From Demequina phytophila (GTDB taxonomy: Bacteria; Actinomycetota; Actinomycetes; Actinomycetales; Demequinaceae), in NCBI RefSeq assembly GCF_000971135.1, contig NZ_BBLW01000008.1:124001-188000 (forward strand): a DNA stretch of 64,000 nt, read 5' to 3'. The notes below the pieces were generated by a model that saw nothing but the letters and a program-made list of their open reading frames with translations, did not search any database and was not told the DNA's origin. This document shows, in pieces, positions 24,619 to 37,553 of this stretch. The number at the start of each line of letters is the position of its first letter. Position 1 is the first letter of the stretch. Both the position numbers and the translations under genes were made by a program.

Positions 24619-26108
24619 TGACCTGCCTCCTCGGTGGAAACGGTGGCCACGATGTCGGCCGAGGGCTCACGCAGCGTGTCGATCGCGATGCCGGGCAGGA
24701 AGCCGAGCACCAGCATGAGCGCGACAAGCGGCCACAGCACCACGCGCTCGCGACGCGTGAGCTCGCGGACCTTCTTGCGACCCTCGGGGGCGGGACCCGT
24801 GAAGACCTTCTGGTAGGTGAGCAGCACGTACAGCGCCGCGAGCACCACGCCCACCGCGGAGACGATGACCGCGACCTTCGCCACGGAGAACGCGCCGATG
24901 AGCACCATGATCTCGGAGACGAACGGCGACAGACCAGGCAGCGCGAGCGCGCTGAGGCCGATCACCAGGAACGTGCCCGCGAAGACGGGGACGATGCGCT
25001 GGAGACCGCCGTACGCCGTCACGTCCGCGGTGCCGTAGCGGTGGATGAGGAAGCCGACCACGAAGAACAGCGCGCCGGTCGACAGGCCGTGGTTGAACAT
25101 GTAGAACGCGGCGCCCTCGACGGAGGTCTGGGTGAACGCGAAGATGCCCAGCACCATGATGCCGAAGTGGCTCACCGAGGTGAACGCCACCAGACGCAGC
25201 ATGTCCTTCTGGCCGATCGCGAGGAGCGCACCGTAGATCACCGAGATGACCGCGAACACGATGATCACCGGGGCCGCCCACTGCGCGGCCTCGGGGAACA
25301 GCGCGACGCAGAGCGTCAGCATGCCGAAGGTGCCGATCTTGTCGAGCACGGCGACCAGCAGCGCGGTGGTGCCCGGGCGGGCCGTCTCCGCGACCGTCGG
25401 CAGCCACGTGTGCACCGGCACCATGGGCGCCTTGATCGCGAACGCGAGGAAGAACGCGAGGAAGATCAGCCGCTCGGCGGTGGTCGACATCGGCAGGTGG
25501 GTGAGGTTGTCCGTGAGGAACGCCTGCTCGCCGCCCGGGCCCTGGAAGTAGAGGGCCACCACGCCGACCAGCATGATCAGGCCGCCCGCGAGCGAGTACA
25601 GCAGGAACTTCACCGCGGCGTAGCGGCGCTGGCCGCCGCCGAACGAGCCGATGAGGAAGTACAGCGGGATGAGCATCGCCTCGAACAGGACGTAGAAGAG
25701 GAAGACGTCACGGGCGGCGAAGATGCCGATCATGAACGCCTCGCTCAGCAGGATCAGCGCGAGGTAGTGCGTGCGGCGGGCGGGGTCCTTGTCCTCCCAC
25801 CAGCCGGCGAGGATCGCCAGCGGGGTCAGCAGCGCGGACAGCACGATCATCAGCAGGCCGATGCCGTTGACGCCGAGCGCCCAGCTGGTGCCGATCTGCG
25901 GGATCCACGAGTAGACCTCGGAGAACTGGATGGTGCCGGCGGCGCCGGTGTCGAACTGAAGGAACAGCACGACGGCGAGCACCAGCTCGATTCCGGTGAT
26001 GGCGAGCGCGATCTCCCGCACTCGAACGCGCGCCCCGCCGGGCAGCGCCCAGAGCAGGACGGCGCCGAGCGCGGGCAGCGCCACCATGACGGAAAGGATC
26101 GGGAACAT
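24615..26108 (-). CDS. nuoM: NADH-quinone oxidoreductase subunit M
   Basis: This proton-pumping, antiporter-like subunit of complex I has 497 residues. It has the NuoM hallmarks GVNGIGLLMIVLSA, FEAMLIPLYFLIG (functional glutamate) and VPVHTWLP. KDMLRLVAFTSVSHFG is the conserved mid-membrane lysine segment. The start is four bases after the nuoL stop and the end overlaps nuoN. About 14 helices are predicted. It is one of the three antiporter-like units (L, M, N) at the far end of the membrane arm. Confidence 0.97.
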   Translation of the reverse strand: MFPILSVMVALPALGAVLLWALPGGARVRVREIALAITGIELVLAVVLFLQFDTGAAGTIQFSEVYSWIPQIGTSWALGVNGIGLLMIVLSALLTPLAILAGWWEDKDPARRTHYLALILLSEAFMIGIFAARDVFLFYVLFEAMLIPLYFLIGSFGGGQRRYAAVKFLLYSLAGGLIMLVGVVALYFQGPGGEQAFLTDNLTHLPMSTTAERLIFLAFFLAFAIKAPMVPVHTWLPTVAETARPGTTALLVAVLDKIGTFGMLTLCVALFPEAAQWAAPVIIVFAVISVIYGALLAIGQKDMLRLVAFTSVSHFGIMVLGIFAFTQTSVEGAAFYMFNHGLSTGALFFVVGFLIHRYGTADVTAYGGLQRIVPVFAGTFLVIGLSALALPGLSPFVSEIMVLIGAFSVAKVAVIVSAVGVVLAALYVLLTYQKVFTGPAPEGRKKVRELTRRERVVLWPLVALMLVLGFLPGIAIDTLREPSADIVATVSTEEAGQ

Positions 26109-26111
26109 GGT

Positions 26112-27992
26112 TTAGAGACCCCCCTGCACCACGACGAGGATGACGATGACAAGGCCCACCAGCATGGTCAGCGCGTACGAGCGCACCTGGCCGTTCTGCG
26201 TCTTGCGCACGGACTCGCCGGTACGGGCGAAGCCGTGGGCGGTCTTGTCCACCGCGCCGTCGACGATCGCGGCGTCGGCGTACACGAGCGTGCGGGTGAG
26301 GTGGGTGCCGGGACGCTCGAACACGCCCCGGTTGACCGAGTCCTGGAACATGTCGTTGCGCGCGGCGATGGTGGCCAGCGAGGCCGCGGGGGCGGTCTCC
26401 GGCACGTCCGCGGCACCGTACTTGCGCCACGCGATCCACGCACCGACGGCGACCAGCAGCAGCGTCGCGACCATGATGACCGGCACCGGCAGGACGGGCT
26501 CGTGGTGCTCGGCGTGGCCGGTGACCGGCTCCAGCCAGGTGCTGAAGCGGTCGCCCATCGCGAGGAAGAGGCCCAGGAAGGCGGAGCCGACCGCGAGGAT
26601 GATCATCGGCACCGTCATGAGCGCGGGCGACTCGTGCGGGTGCTGACCGTCGGTCCAGCGCGCCTTGCCGTGGAACGTCATGAAGAAGAGCCGCGACATG
26701 TAGAACGCCGTGAGGCCCGCGCCGATCAGCGCGGCACCGCCGAGGATCCAGGGCTGCGCGCCCTCGCCCACGAACGCGGCCTCGATGATCTTGTCCTTCG
26801 ACCAGAAGCCGGAGAACGGCGGGACGCCCAGGATCGCGAGCCAGCCCAGGCCGAACGTGACCCAGGTGGTGACCATCGCGGTGCGCAGCGCACCGAAGCG
26901 GCGCATGTCGACCTGGTCCGACATGCCGTGCATGACGGAACCGGCGCCGAGGAACATGCCTGCCTTGAAGAAGCCGTGCGTGACGAGGTGGAAGATCGCG
27001 AACGCGTAGCCGATGGGCCCCAGGCCCGCGGCCAGCATCATGTATCCGATCTGCGACATCGTCGAGGCGGCGAGCGCCTTCTTGATGTCGTCCTTCGCCA
27101 TGCCGATGACGGCGCCCAGGATCAGCGTGAACGCGCCGATCGCGGCGACCGTGGTCTGCGCGGCGGGGGCGCCCTCGAACACGGGTGCGGAGCGCACGAT
27201 GAGGTAGACGCCGGCGGTGACCATGGTGGCGGCGTGGATGAGCGCGGACACCGGCGTCGGTCCGGCCATCGCGTCGCCCAGCCAGGACTGCAGCGGGAAC
27301 TGCGCGGACTTTCCGCACGCGGCGACGAGCAGCATGAGGCCGATCGCGGTGAGCTGCGCGGTGGTGGCCTCGGGTGCGGCCGCGAACACGGTCTGGAAGT
27401 CGAGCCCGCCCAGGTAGGCGAACATGAGGCCCATCGCGAGGATCAGGCCGATGTCGCCGATGCGGTTGACCACGAACGCCTTGTTGGCCGCAGTCGCGTA
27501 CTCGGGCTTGTGGTTCCAGAAGCCGATCAGCAGGTACGAGGCGAGGCCCACGCCCTCCCAGCCGACGAACAGCAGGAGGTACGAGTCCGCGAGCACCAGC
27601 AGCAGCATCGCGGCCACGAACAGGTTGAGGTACGCGAAGAACCGGCGGCGGTCCGGGTCGTGCTCCATGTACGCCACCGAGTAGAGGTGGATGAGCGTGC
27701 CCACGAAGGTCACGAGCAGCACGAACGTCATCGACAGCGGGTCGACCAGGAGGCCGGCGTCGAGGTTGAGCTCGCCGCCAGGGATCCAGGAGAACAGGTG
27801 GACCGCGTGCGAGCGGTCGTGCTCGTCGAGGCCGAGCATCTGGATGAACGCGAGGAGGCCGACCACGAACGCGGTGCCCGACGCGGCCACGCCGAGCCAG
27901 TGGCCCCACGGGTTGGCGCGCTTGCCCGCGAGGAGCAGCACGAAGCTGCTCGCCAAGGGCACGGCGATGAGAAGCCAGGTGAGATCAAGCAT
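26112..27992 (-). CDS. nuoL: NADH-quinone oxidoreductase subunit L
   Basis: The largest membrane subunit of complex I, 626 residues with about 16 helices and the long lateral helix expected near the C-terminus. Hallmarks are [34 protein letters not shown] and [19 protein letters not shown], the conserved lysine/histidine elements of the proton path. It sits three bases after the nuoK stop and four before the nuoM start. Sequence and position in the nuoA-N order leave no doubt about identity. Confidence 0.97.
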   Translation of the reverse strand: MLDLTWLLIAVPLASSFVLLLAGKRANPWGHWLGVAASGTAFVVGLLAFIQMLGLDEHDRSHAVHLFSWIPGGELNLDAGLLVDPLSMTFVLLVTFVGTLIHLYSVAYMEHDPDRRRFFAYLNLFVAAMLLLVLADSYLLLFVGWEGVGLASYLLIGFWNHKPEYATAANKAFVVNRIGDIGLILAMGLMFAYLGGLDFQTVFAAAPEATTAQLTAIGLMLLVAACGKSAQFPLQSWLGDAMAGPTPVSALIHAATMVTAGVYLIVRSAPVFEGAPAAQTTVAAIGAFTLILGAVIGMAKDDIKKALAASTMSQIGYMMLAAGLGPIGYAFAIFHLVTHGFFKAGMFLGAGSVMHGMSDQVDMRRFGALRTAMVTTWVTFGLGWLAILGVPPFSGFWSKDKIIEAAFVGEGAQPWILGGAALIGAGLTAFYMSRLFFMTFHGKARWTDGQHPHESPALMTVPMIILAVGSAFLGLFLAMGDRFSTWLEPVTGHAEHHEPVLPVPVIMVATLLLVAVGAWIAWRKYGAADVPETAPAASLATIAARNDMFQDSVNRGVFERPGTHLTRTLVYADAAIVDGAVDKTAHGFARTGESVRKTQNGQVRSYALTMLVGLVIVILVVVQGGL

Positions 27993-27994
27993 GG

Positions 27995-28294
27995 TCAGCC
28001 CTTCAGCTCAGCGGGTTCGTCGAGCGAGATGGTCTGGCGCGCACGGAAGACGGCGATGATGATCGCGAGGCCCACGACGACCTCGGCGGCCGCGACCACC
28101 AGGACGAAGAAGGCCATGATCTGACCGTCGATCTCACCGTGGATGCGGGAGAAGGCGACGAGCGCGAGGTTCGCGGCGTTGAGCATGAGCTCGACGCCCA
28201 TGAACGCGATGATCGCGTTGCGGCGCAGCAGCACGGCCGCGGAGCCGATCGCGAACAGGATGCTCGCGAGGATGACGAAGTTGATGGGGTCCAT
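27995..28294 (-). CDS. nuoK: NADH-quinone oxidoreductase subunit K
   Basis: A small three-helix membrane subunit of 99 residues. The conserved glutamates lie in [13 protein letters not shown] and in [13 protein letters not shown], both part of the membrane proton path. The ATG at 28294 shares its first base with the TGA of nuoJ. A longer frame upstream is only the nuoJ end read in another frame. Typical NuoK length is about 100 residues. Confidence 0.96.
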   Translation of the reverse strand: MDPINFVILASILFAIGSAAVLLRRNAIIAFMGVELMLNAANLALVAFSRIHGEIDGQIMAFFVLVVAAAEVVVGLAIIIAVFRARQTISLDEPAELKG

Positions 28295-29031
28295 CAGCGG
28301 TCGCCCTCCTTGCGCGACGGGTCCTCGAGCTGGGCTCGCCACTGCTCGCCCTCGACCGTCTGGTTGCGGATCTTGAGCACGCGGGACACCGAGTGCTCGA
28401 TGGGTCGGCCCTCGGGGTCGAGCGCGGGGACATCGAGCGCGTTGTGGCGCGCGTAGACGCCCGGCATGGGCTTGTTCACCGGGTCCGCGCCCACGCGCAC
28501 GCGGTCACGCTGGACCTCGAGCTGGGTGCGGCGCGGCTTGAGGCGGGGCGTGTGCGTGAGCACCAGGGCACCCACGGCCGCGGTGATGAGCAGGAAGCCG
28601 AGCACCTCGATCACGAGGACGTACTTCTCGAACAGCATGATCGCGATGACGTCGGGCTCGCCCTGCACGCCCGTGGGCGCGACGGGCAGCACGGTCCGCA
28701 CCACGATCGACACGAGGAACGCGCCGAGGCCGGCCGCGGTGAAGAGACCGATCCAGCGCTGGCCCTTGATGGTCTCCTTGAGCTCCTCGCGCTGGTCGAC
28801 GCCGACCAGCATGAGGACGAACAGGAAGAGCATCATGACCGCGCCCGTGTAGACGACGATCTGCACCATCCCGAGGAACGGGGCGCCGAGCGTGACGTAC
28901 GCGGCCGCGAGGCCCACCATCACGAGGACCACGGACATCGCGACGTGGACGGCCTTGCGGGCGAACAGCAGAGAGAACGCCGGGATCACGGTGATCGCGG
29001 CGATGATCCAGAACATGGCGGCGTTGACCAT
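28294..29031 (-). CDS. nuoJ: NADH-quinone oxidoreductase subunit J
   Basis: This membrane subunit has 245 residues with five helices in the first 170. [19 protein letters not shown] is the conserved NuoJ segment around helix 3. The C-terminal 80 residues are hydrophilic (ending in [12 protein letters not shown]), a tail usual in actinobacterial NuoJ but absent in E. coli. Both ends overlap neighbours by one base (nuoI stop, nuoK start). The tail probably packs on the cytoplasmic side. Confidence 0.96.
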   Translation of the reverse strand: MVNAAMFWIIAAITVIPAFSLLFARKAVHVAMSVVLVMVGLAAAYVTLGAPFLGMVQIVVYTGAVMMLFLFVLMLVGVDQREELKETIKGQRWIGLFTAAGLGAFLVSIVVRTVLPVAPTGVQGEPDVIAIMLFEKYVLVIEVLGFLLITAAVGALVLTHTPRLKPRRTQLEVQRDRVRVGADPVNKPMPGVYARHNALDVPALDPEGRPIEHSVSRVLKIRNQTVEGEQWRAQLEDPSRKEGDR

Positions 29032-29708
29032 CAGACCGCTGCCTCCTTGTTCTCGGGAAGCGTCGGGTCCTCGGGACGGTGCTCGCGCACCCACTCGACC
29101 TGCGACTCGACGGGCTCGGTGACCTCGCCGCGGTAGTACGAGCCGTCGGTGGTGCCGGGCACCATCGGGTGCGGCGCCGCAAGCATGTTCTTGCCCAGGG
29201 GCGCGAGCAGGTCCTGCTTCTCGTAGATCAGGCCCTCGCGGGTGGGGCCCGCGAGCTCGTACTCGTTCGTCATCGTGAGGGCGCGCGTGGGGCACGCCTC
29301 GATGCACAGCCCGCAGAAGATGCAGCGCAGGTAGTTGATCTGGTAGACGCGGCCGTACCGCTCGCCGGGGCTGACCTGGTGGTCGGGCGTGTTGGAGTCC
29401 GCCTCGACGTAGATCGCGTCCGCGGGGCACGCCCACGCGCACAGCTCACAGCCGATGCACTTCTCAAGTCCGTCGGGGTGACGGTTGAGCTGGTGACGGC
29501 CGTGGTAGCGCGGCATGGTGGGCACCTTGACCTTGGGGTACTGCTCGGTCACGGTGGGGCGGAAGAAGTTGCGCAGGGACACGCCGAATCCGGCGACGGG
29601 CGCGAGCGCCTCGCCGATCGGTCCCTTCTTGGGGAGGTTCGACTCGAAGGTCTCGCGCTGCGCATCGCGCTCGCGATTGACCTTCCAGACCTCGTCGGAC
29701 CCGCTCAC
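29031..29708 (-). CDS. nuoI: NADH-quinone oxidoreductase subunit I
   Basis: This peripheral iron-sulfur subunit of complex I has 225 residues. Two [4Fe-4S] motifs, [12 protein letters not shown] and [12 protein letters not shown], form the N6a/N6b clusters that carry electrons towards the quinone site. The GTG at 29708 overlaps the nuoH TGA by four bases. The C-terminal extension rich in Pro and Glu is longer than in E. coli but normal for actinomycetes. The stop overlaps the nuoJ start. Confidence 0.97.
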   Translation of the reverse strand: MSGSDEVWKVNRERDAQRETFESNLPKKGPIGEALAPVAGFGVSLRNFFRPTVTEQYPKVKVPTMPRYHGRHQLNRHPDGLEKCIGCELCAWACPADAIYVEADSNTPDHQVSPGERYGRVYQINYLRCIFCGLCIEACPTRALTMTNEYELAGPTREGLIYEKQDLLAPLGKNMLAAPHPMVPGTTDGSYYRGEVTEPVESQVEWVREHRPEDPTLPENKEAAV

Positions 29709-31039
29709 TCGGAGTCCTCCTCTCGTGAACCGACATGCGCCTCGACCGTACGGCCCGAGCGCGGGGAGGGGGGCAGCACCTGGTGCGGCAGCGGCGGCAC
29801 GGGGTAGCCGCCGGCGAACGCGTCGAGCACCTCGGGCTCGACGTCCTCGCGCGGCTCCTCGTCCTTCGCCGCGGCGTCGGAGATGAAGCTCCACACCGCG
29901 ACCACCAGCAGGATCGCGATGACTCCGGCGACGGCGTCGAAGACGTTGAGGTCGCGACCGAAGTGGTCGAACGTGGCGCGACCGACGGCGAAGAACACCA
30001 GCCAGCCCAGACCCACCGGGATGAGGATCTTCCAGCCGAACTTCATGAACTGGTCGTAGCGGAAGCGCAGCACCGAGCCGCGGATCCACACGAACACGAA
30101 CATCAGCAGCCAGATCTTCAGGATCAGCCAGATGGGCGGGAAGATGCCGCTGTTGAGGAAGTCGGCACCGGCCCAGGACGCGGGCCACGGCGCACGCCAG
30201 CCGCCCAGGAACAGCGTCGACGCGACGGCGGAGACGTTGATCATGTTCATGTACTCCGCGAGGAAGAACCACGCGAACTTCATGGACGAGTACTCGGTCA
30301 TGAAGCCGGCGACCAGCTCACCCTCGGCCTCGGGGAGGTCGAAGGGCAGGCGGTTGGTCTCGCCGACCATGGAGATGACGTAGAGGATGAACGCCGGGAA
30401 CAGCGGCCAGATCCACCAGCGGTCGGTCTGCGCCTCCACGATCCCGGAGGTGCTCATGGTGCCCGACAGCATGAACACGGTCACCAGCGACAGGCCCATG
30501 GCGAGCTCGTAGGAGATCACCTGCGCGGTCGAACGGATGGCTCCCATGAGCGGGTACGTCGAGCCGGAGGCCCAGCCGCCCAGCACGATGCCGTACACGC
30601 CGAGCGCGGCGCACGCGAGGATGAACAGCACCGCGACCGAGAAGTCGGTGAGCTGCAGCGGCGTCGACATGTCCGTGCCGGGGATGTGCGTGACGGGCCC
30701 GAAGGGGATCACGGAGAAGATCAGCAGCGCGCAGAACACCGAGATCATGGGCGCCGCGATGTACAGCGCCTTCTCCGAGCGGCGGACGGTGATGTCCTCC
30801 TTGAACAGCAGCTTCATCGCGTCGGCGACGGACTGCAGCAGGCCGAACGGACCCAGGCGGTTCGGGCCGGGACGCTCCTGGAGGCGGCCGATCACGCGGC
30901 GCTCGAACCACACCGCGAACAGCACGGACGTCAGCAGGAACACGACGACGAGGACGGCCTTGACGATCACCAGCCACAGCGGGTCGGCGGCCAGGGCCTC
31001 CGCGACGGGGACGTCCGACGTGGACGCGAGGACGTGCAT
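29705..31039 (-). CDS. nuoH: NADH-quinone oxidoreductase subunit H
   Basis: This membrane subunit of 444 residues forms the heel of complex I and part of the quinone chamber. [16 protein letters not shown] is the signature first loop, and [20 protein letters not shown] is the conserved acidic loop. Eight to nine helices are followed by a hydrophilic C-terminal tail of about 60 residues ending in a charged stretch, typical of actinomycetes. The start overlaps the nuoG stop by one base and the end overlaps nuoI by four. Confidence 0.97.
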   Translation of the reverse strand: MHVLASTSDVPVAEALAADPLWLVIVKAVLVVVFLLTSVLFAVWFERRVIGRLQERPGPNRLGPFGLLQSVADAMKLLFKEDITVRRSEKALYIAAPMISVFCALLIFSVIPFGPVTHIPGTDMSTPLQLTDFSVAVLFILACAALGVYGIVLGGWASGSTYPLMGAIRSTAQVISYELAMGLSLVTVFMLSGTMSTSGIVEAQTDRWWIWPLFPAFILYVISMVGETNRLPFDLPEAEGELVAGFMTEYSSMKFAWFFLAEYMNMINVSAVASTLFLGGWRAPWPASWAGADFLNSGIFPPIWLILKIWLLMFVFVWIRGSVLRFRYDQFMKFGWKILIPVGLGWLVFFAVGRATFDHFGRDLNVFDAVAGVIAILLVVAVWSFISDAAAKDEEPREDVEPEVLDAFAGGYPVPPLPHQVLPPSPRSGRTVEAHVGSREEDSE

Positions 31040-33518
31040 CACGCCGCTCCCTTCACCGAGACGACGGCGCCGGCGGACGCGCGCAGGTCGCGCGCCACCC
31101 AGGAGCCGGGGGACTTCACGGGCACCCACACCACGCCGTCGACCATGTCGGTGACGACGAGCGGCAGCTCGATCGCGCCGGCCTCCGTGGAGACCTCGAC
31201 GCTCACGGCGTCTCCGAGCGCGGCCGCGGTCGCGGCGGACATGCGGGCGACGGCGACGCGGCCGGTGCCGGCGAGGTAGGGCTCGCCGTCCTGCAGCGCG
31301 CCCTCGTCGACCAGCTGGTGCCAGGTCGCGAGGACCGCGGTGCCCTTCTTGGCGCGCGGGTTGCGGGCGGCCTTGGCCTTGGGGGCGGCGGGACGCTCCG
31401 CGTCGGTCGCGGCGCCCAGGGCCGCGATCTCCGCGTTGACGGCCTCGACGGTGCCGGTGCCGAGCTCGACGCCCCACTCGCGGGCGAGCAGGTCGAGCAC
31501 GCGGTGGTCGGACATCGCATCCGTGCGGATCGCCGTCGCGAACGAACGCAGGCGGCCCTCCCAGTTGACGAACGTGCCGGACTTCTCCGACGGCGGCGCG
31601 ACGGGCAGGACCACGTCGGCGGCATCGGCGATCTCGGAACGGCGCACCTCGAGCGACACCACGAAGCCGGCGCCCTCGAGCGCGGCGGCGACGTCGCCGG
31701 TGAGGTCGGAGGCGCTCACGCCGCCGACCACGAGCGCGCCGATGGCGCCCTCGGCGGCCGCCGCGAGGATGCCGGCGGTGTCGCGACCCTTCGCGGCGGG
31801 GAGCGAGTCGACGCCCCAGGCCTTGGCGACGGCGTCACGGGGAGCCTTGAGGGCCGCGGTGCGGCCGCCGGGCAGCAGCCCGGGCAGCGCGCCGGCTTCG
31901 ACGGCGCCGCGCTCGCCGGCGCGGCGCGGGATCCACGCCAGGCGGGCACCGGTGGACGATGCGACCTCGAGGGCCGCGACGAACGCACCGGGGGCCTCCG
32001 CGGCACGCTCGCCGAGCACGACCACAGCGCCGGGCTGGGCCAGGGCTTCGCGGACGTCCGCGGGAAGGTCGGCCAGCGCCGCGGCCTCGCGGCCGGGGGC
32101 CGCCGGCACGAGCGTCGCGCCGAGCTTCTCGGCGCCGCGCGTGAGGAACGGCGCGACCGTGGCGATCTGCTGACGGCCGAGCGACTTGCGCAGGCGCAGG
32201 AAGACCACGCCGCCCTCGTCCTCGGCCTCGAAGCCGACCAGCAGGACGGCGGGGGCCTTCTCGAGCTCGCCGAAGGTGACGCCCAGGCCGGTGCCGGCGA
32301 CCTGCGAGCCGAGGAACGCCTGCTCCTCGTCGCTGCCGGTGCGGGCACGCGAGTCGACGTCGTTGGTGCCGAGCACCACGCGCGCGAACTTCTGGAACGC
32401 GTACGCGTCCTCGAGCGTCACCCGGCCGCCGGTCAGGACCGCGGCGCCCCGGGCATCGTCGCCCTCACCGGAGGTGGCGGCCTTGATGCCGGCCGCCGCG
32501 GCGGCGAGCGCCTCGGGCCACGACACCTCGACCAGGTCGCCGTCCTTGCGGACCAGGGGGCGGGTGAGGCGGTCGGACAGGTTCTGCCACGCGAACGCGA
32601 AGCGGTCCTTGTCGGAGATCCAGTCCTCGTTCACCACCGGGTCGTTGTCCGCGAGGCGGCGGAGGATCTTGCCGCGACGGTGGTCGATGCGGATGGCGGA
32701 GCCCGACGAGTCGTGCTCGGAGATGCTCGGCGAGGACACGAGGTCGAACGGGCGCGAGCGGAAGCGGTACGCGGCGGAGGTCAGGGCGCCCACGGGGCAG
32801 ATCTGGACCGTGTTGCCGGAGTAGTACGAGGAGAAGGCCTTGCCGGCCTCGTCGACCGTGGCGGCGCCCACGGGGCGGTAGCCGTCGAAGTCGAGCACGT
32901 CCTCGTCGAACGTGCCGATCTGCTGCTGCGCGCCGCGGTTCTGCAGGTCGATGAACGCGTCGCCCGCGATCTCCTTGGAGAAGCGGGTGCAGCGCTGGCA
33001 CAGGACGCAGCGCTCGCGGTCGAGCAGGATCTCGGAGCTCAGCGCGAGCGGCTTCTCGAAGACGCGCTTGACGTCCACGAAGCGGGACTCGGGCCGGCCG
33101 TGGCTCATCGCCTGGTTCTGCAGGGGGCACTCGCCACCCTTGTCGCACACCGGGCAGTCGAGGGGGTGGTTGATGAGCAGCAGCTCCATCACACCCTTCT
33201 GGGCGCGGTCGGCTTCCTCGGAGGTGTGCTGCGTGTTCACCACCATGCCCTCGGTGACCGTCATGGTGCACGAGGCCTGCGGCTTGGGGAACGCACGCAG
33301 GTTGCCGTCGGGGCCAGGCGACGCGACGTCGACCAGGCACTGGCGGCATGCGCCGGCCGGCTTGAGGGCCGGGTGGTCGCAGAAGCGCGGGATCTCGATG
33401 CCCACCTGCTCGGCGGCACGGATGATGAGCGTGCCCTTGGGCACGGAGACCTCGGTGCCGTCGATGGTCAGGGTGACGGTGTCGACCACCGCCGCTGCCG
33501 GCTTGTCCGCGGTCGCGG

Positions 33519-33522
<4 letters not shown>
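31039..33522 (-). CDS. nuoG: NADH-quinone oxidoreductase subunit G
   Basis: The large iron-sulfur subunit, 827 residues. A [2Fe-2S] domain ([15 protein letters not shown]), the HxxxCxxCxxxxxC cluster segment ([17 protein letters not shown]) and a [4Fe-4S] motif ([10 protein letters not shown]) fill the first 240 residues; a molybdopterin-oxidoreductase-like domain follows. A basic Ala/Lys/Pro-rich linker ([14 protein letters not shown], near residue 725) separates the C-terminal beta-barrel part. The molybdopterin-like domain is catalytically inactive in the family. The start overlaps nuoF by four bases. Confidence 0.96.
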
Positions 33523-34843
<1,321 letters not shown>

Positions 34844-34847
<4 letters not shown>

Positions 34848-35500
34848 TTGGCGCCCTCCGTCCAGCCCTGGCCCTTCGCGGCCTCGAGACCCGCGAGGGT
34901 CGCCGTGCCGGCGCCCTGGTCCTCGTCCGCGCGGCCGTCCTCGAAGCCCGCGAGCACGCGCGAGACCTGCGTGAACGAGCACACCTTCGCCGGTCCGCGG
35001 CTCGGGGCGACGTCCTTGCCCGCGCGGAGGTCGTCGACCACCTGCTTGGCGGATTCGGGGGTCTGGTTGTCGAAGAACTCCCAGTTGACCATCATCACGG
35101 GCGCGTAGTCGCACGCGGCGTTGCACTCGAGACGCTCGAGGGTGATCTTCCCGTCCTCGGTGGTCTCGTCGTGACCCACGCCCACGTGCTCGGACAGCTC
35201 GTCCCAGATGCGGTCGCCGCCCATGACGGCGCACAGCGTGTTGGTGCAGACGCCCACCTGGTACTCGCCGTTGGGACGGCGCTTGTACTGCGTGTAGAAC
35301 GTCGCGACGGCGGACACCTCGGCGGCGGTCAGCTCGAGCTGCTCGGCGCAGAACTGGATGCCGTCGGGGCTCACGAAGCCGTCGACGGACTGCACCAGGT
35401 GCAGCATCGGCAGCAGCGCGGAGCGCTTGACGGGGTAGCGGGCGATGATCGCGGCCGCGTCCTCGGTCAGGGATACGAGGGTGGTCTCGTCATAGGTCAT
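34844..35500 (-). CDS. nuoE: NADH-quinone oxidoreductase subunit E
   Basis: The [2Fe-2S] (N1a) subunit of the NADH module, 218 residues. A helical N-terminal half is followed by the thioredoxin-like cluster domain with ligands in [12 protein letters not shown] and [10 protein letters not shown]. The C-terminal 45 residues are Ala/Gly-rich and low in complexity, longer than in E. coli. The start overlaps nuoD by four bases. Confidence 0.96.
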
Positions 35501-36840
35501 CGGTCGACGCCTCCCAGCACCATGTCGATCGTGGCGATCGCCACCACGACATCGGCGACCTGGCCACCCTCGGTGAGGATGCCCAGCGCCTGCAGGTTGT
35601 TGAATCCGGGGTCACGGAAGTGCGCGCGCCAGGGCTTGGTGCCGCCGTCGGACACCAGGTGGACGCCGAGCAGGCCCTTGGGGCCCTCGATCGCCGAGTA
35701 CACCTGGCCCGCGGGGACCTTGAAGCCCTCGGTCACGAGCTTGAAGTGGTGGATGAGCGACTCCATCGACTCGCCCATGATGTGGCGGATGTGGTCGAGC
35801 GAGTTGCCCTGGCCGTCGGAGCCGACGGACAGCTGCGCGGGCCACGCGATCTTCTTGTCCGCGACCATGACGGGCTGGCCCTCGGTCTGCTCGAGGCGGT
35901 CGGCGCACTGCGCGACGATCTTGAGCGACTCGTAGCACTCCTCGAGGCGCAGCACCACGCGCGAGTACGCGTCGGCGTCGGTCGAGGTGGGGACCTGGAA
36001 GTCGTAGGTCTCGTAGCCGAAGTACGGGTCCGCCTTGCGGACGTCGTACGGCAGGCCGGCGGACCGCAGGATCGGGCCGGTGATGCCCAGCGCCATGCAG
36101 CCCGCGAGGTCGAGGTTCGCGACGCCCTTGAGGCGACCCTTGAAGATCGGGTTCTCGAGCTGGAGGTCCGCGAGCTCGTCGAGCTTCTGCTTGATCTGCG
36201 GGATCACCTTGCGGATGAGCGCGACGGCGTCCTCGGGAGCGTCCTGGGCGACGCCGCCCGGGCGGATGTACGCGTTGTTGGTGCGCAGGCCGGAGATGTT
36301 CTCGATGACGCGGAACGTGTCCTCGCGCGCGATGAACGCGGTGGTCATGACCGTGGTCGCGCCCATCTCGTTGCCGCCGGTGCCGATGGCGACGAGGTGC
36401 GAGCCGATGCGGGTGAGCTCGAGCATGAGCACACGCAGGATGTTCGCGCGCTCGGGGACGTCGTCCGTGATTCCGAGCAGCTTCTCGATGCCCATGCAGT
36501 ACACGGCCTCCTGCGACATGGACGCGACATAGTCCATGCGGGTGCAGAAGGTCACGCCCTGGGTCCAGGTGCGGTACTCCATGTTCTTCTCGATGCCGGT
36601 GTGGAGGTAGCCGATGCCGGCGCGGGTCTCGGTCACCACCTCGCCCTCGAGCTCGAGCATGACGCGCAGCACGCCGTGGGTGGACGGGTGCTGGGGGCCC
36701 ATGTTGACCACGATGCGCTGCTGCGCGAGGCGGGCGGCCTCGTCCGCGATGTCGGACCAGTCGCCGCCGTAGGCGCTGTACTCGGGGGCGTCGGGGTCCT
36801 CGACGAACGCGCCGGTCGCGTGGGGTGCAGTCTGGGTCAT
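35497..36840 (-). CDS. nuoD: NADH-quinone oxidoreductase subunit D
   Basis: The 49-kDa-type subunit lining the quinone site, 447 residues. [12 protein letters not shown] is the quinone-binding loop, with the catalytic histidine, and [16 protein letters not shown] a further family block. The ATG at 36840 overlaps the nuoC TGA by four bases. The N-terminal 40 residues are acidic and variable, as in other actinomycetes. Identity is secure. Confidence 0.97.
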   Translation of the reverse strand: MTQTAPHATGAFVEDPDAPEYSAYGGDWSDIADEAARLAQQRIVVNMGPQHPSTHGVLRVMLELEGEVVTETRAGIGYLHTGIEKNMEYRTWTQGVTFCTRMDYVASMSQEAVYCMGIEKLLGITDDVPERANILRVLMLELTRIGSHLVAIGTGGNEMGATTVMTTAFIAREDTFRVIENISGLRTNNAYIRPGGVAQDAPEDAVALIRKVIPQIKQKLDELADLQLENPIFKGRLKGVANLDLAGCMALGITGPILRSAGLPYDVRKADPYFGYETYDFQVPTSTDADAYSRVVLRLEECYESLKIVAQCADRLEQTEGQPVMVADKKIAWPAQLSVGSDGQGNSLDHIRHIMGESMESLIHHFKLVTEGFKVPAGQVYSAIEGPKGLLGVHLVSDGGTKPWRAHFRDPGFNNLQALGILTEGGQVADVVVAIATIDMVLGGVDR

Positions 36841-37553
36841 CGGTACTGCCTCCGGTTGTCGGGCGAGGGGATCTCCGCGCCCTTGTACTCCACAGGGATG
36901 CCGCCGAGCGGGTAGTCCTTGCGCTGCGGGTGGCCTACCCAGTCGTCGGGCATCTCGATGCGGGCGAGCGACGGGTGGCCGTCGAACACGATGCCGAAGA
37001 AGTCCCAGGTCTCGCGCTCGTGCCAGTTGTTCATCGGGTAGATGCCGGTGAGGGAGGGGATGTGCGGGTCCTGCTCCGACACGGCGACCTCGACGCGGAG
37101 GCGGCGGTTGTGCGTGAGGGACTGCATCGGGTAGACGGCGTGGAGCTCGCGGCCCTGGTCCGCCGGGTAGTGGACGCCGGACACGCCGAGGCACATCTCG
37201 AAGCGGAGGTCCTGGTCGTCGCGGAGGTGCTGGGCGACGGCGGGCAGGTGCTCGCGCGCGACGTACAGCGTGAGCTCGCCGCGGTCGACCACCACGTGCT
37301 CGATGGCCGCGTCCGCGTCCGCGCCGAGCAGCTCCTCGAGGACGTCCACGACGCCGTCGAACCACTCGCCGTAGGGGCGCTCGGTGGCGCCGGGCATCTC
37401 CACGGGCTCGACCAGGAGGTCGTAGCCGGAGGTGTCGCCCTGTGCGCCGAACATGCCCTCGCGGACGTTGATCAGCGTGATGGTCTCGCGCTCGCCGGGC
37501 TGGAGGCCGCCCTGGGCGTCGCCGGTGCCGGTGAGGTCCTGGGACTCGCTCAA
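36837..37553 (-). CDS. nuoC: NADH-quinone oxidoreductase subunit C (TTG start)
   Basis: The 30-kDa-type subunit, 238 residues. The family signature is in [17 protein letters not shown], followed by [23 protein letters not shown]. No ATG or GTG fits upstream of the conserved region. The best start is a TTG at 37553 whose last two bases are shared with the nuoB stop (TTGA overlap), in line with the four-base overlaps around it. An acidic, glycine-rich segment precedes the core. Confidence 0.95.
   Translation of the reverse strand: MSESQDLTGTGDAQGGLQPGERETITLINVREGMFGAQGDTSGYDLLVEPVEMPGATERPYGEWFDGVVDVLEELLGADADAAIEHVVVDRGELTLYVAREHLPAVAQHLRDDQDLRFEMCLGVSGVHYPADQGRELHAVYPMQSLTHNRRLRVEVAVSEQDPHIPSLTGIYPMNNWHERETWDFFGIVFDGHPSLARIEMPDDWVGHPQRKDYPLGGIPVEYKGAEIPSPDNRRQYR

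Noticed and set aside
21817-24621. 934-codon plus-strand frame opposite the prenyl synthase and nuoN genes
   Set aside because: Same shadow effect; composition is Arg/Glu/Gly-rich and it overlaps the real genes along its whole length.
25041-28124. Very long plus-strand reading frame (1027 codons) opposite nuoM-nuoK
   Set aside because: It is the antisense shadow of nuo genes in high-GC DNA; the product is Asp/Glu/Arg/His-rich with no domain, while the other strand encodes complete complex I subunits.
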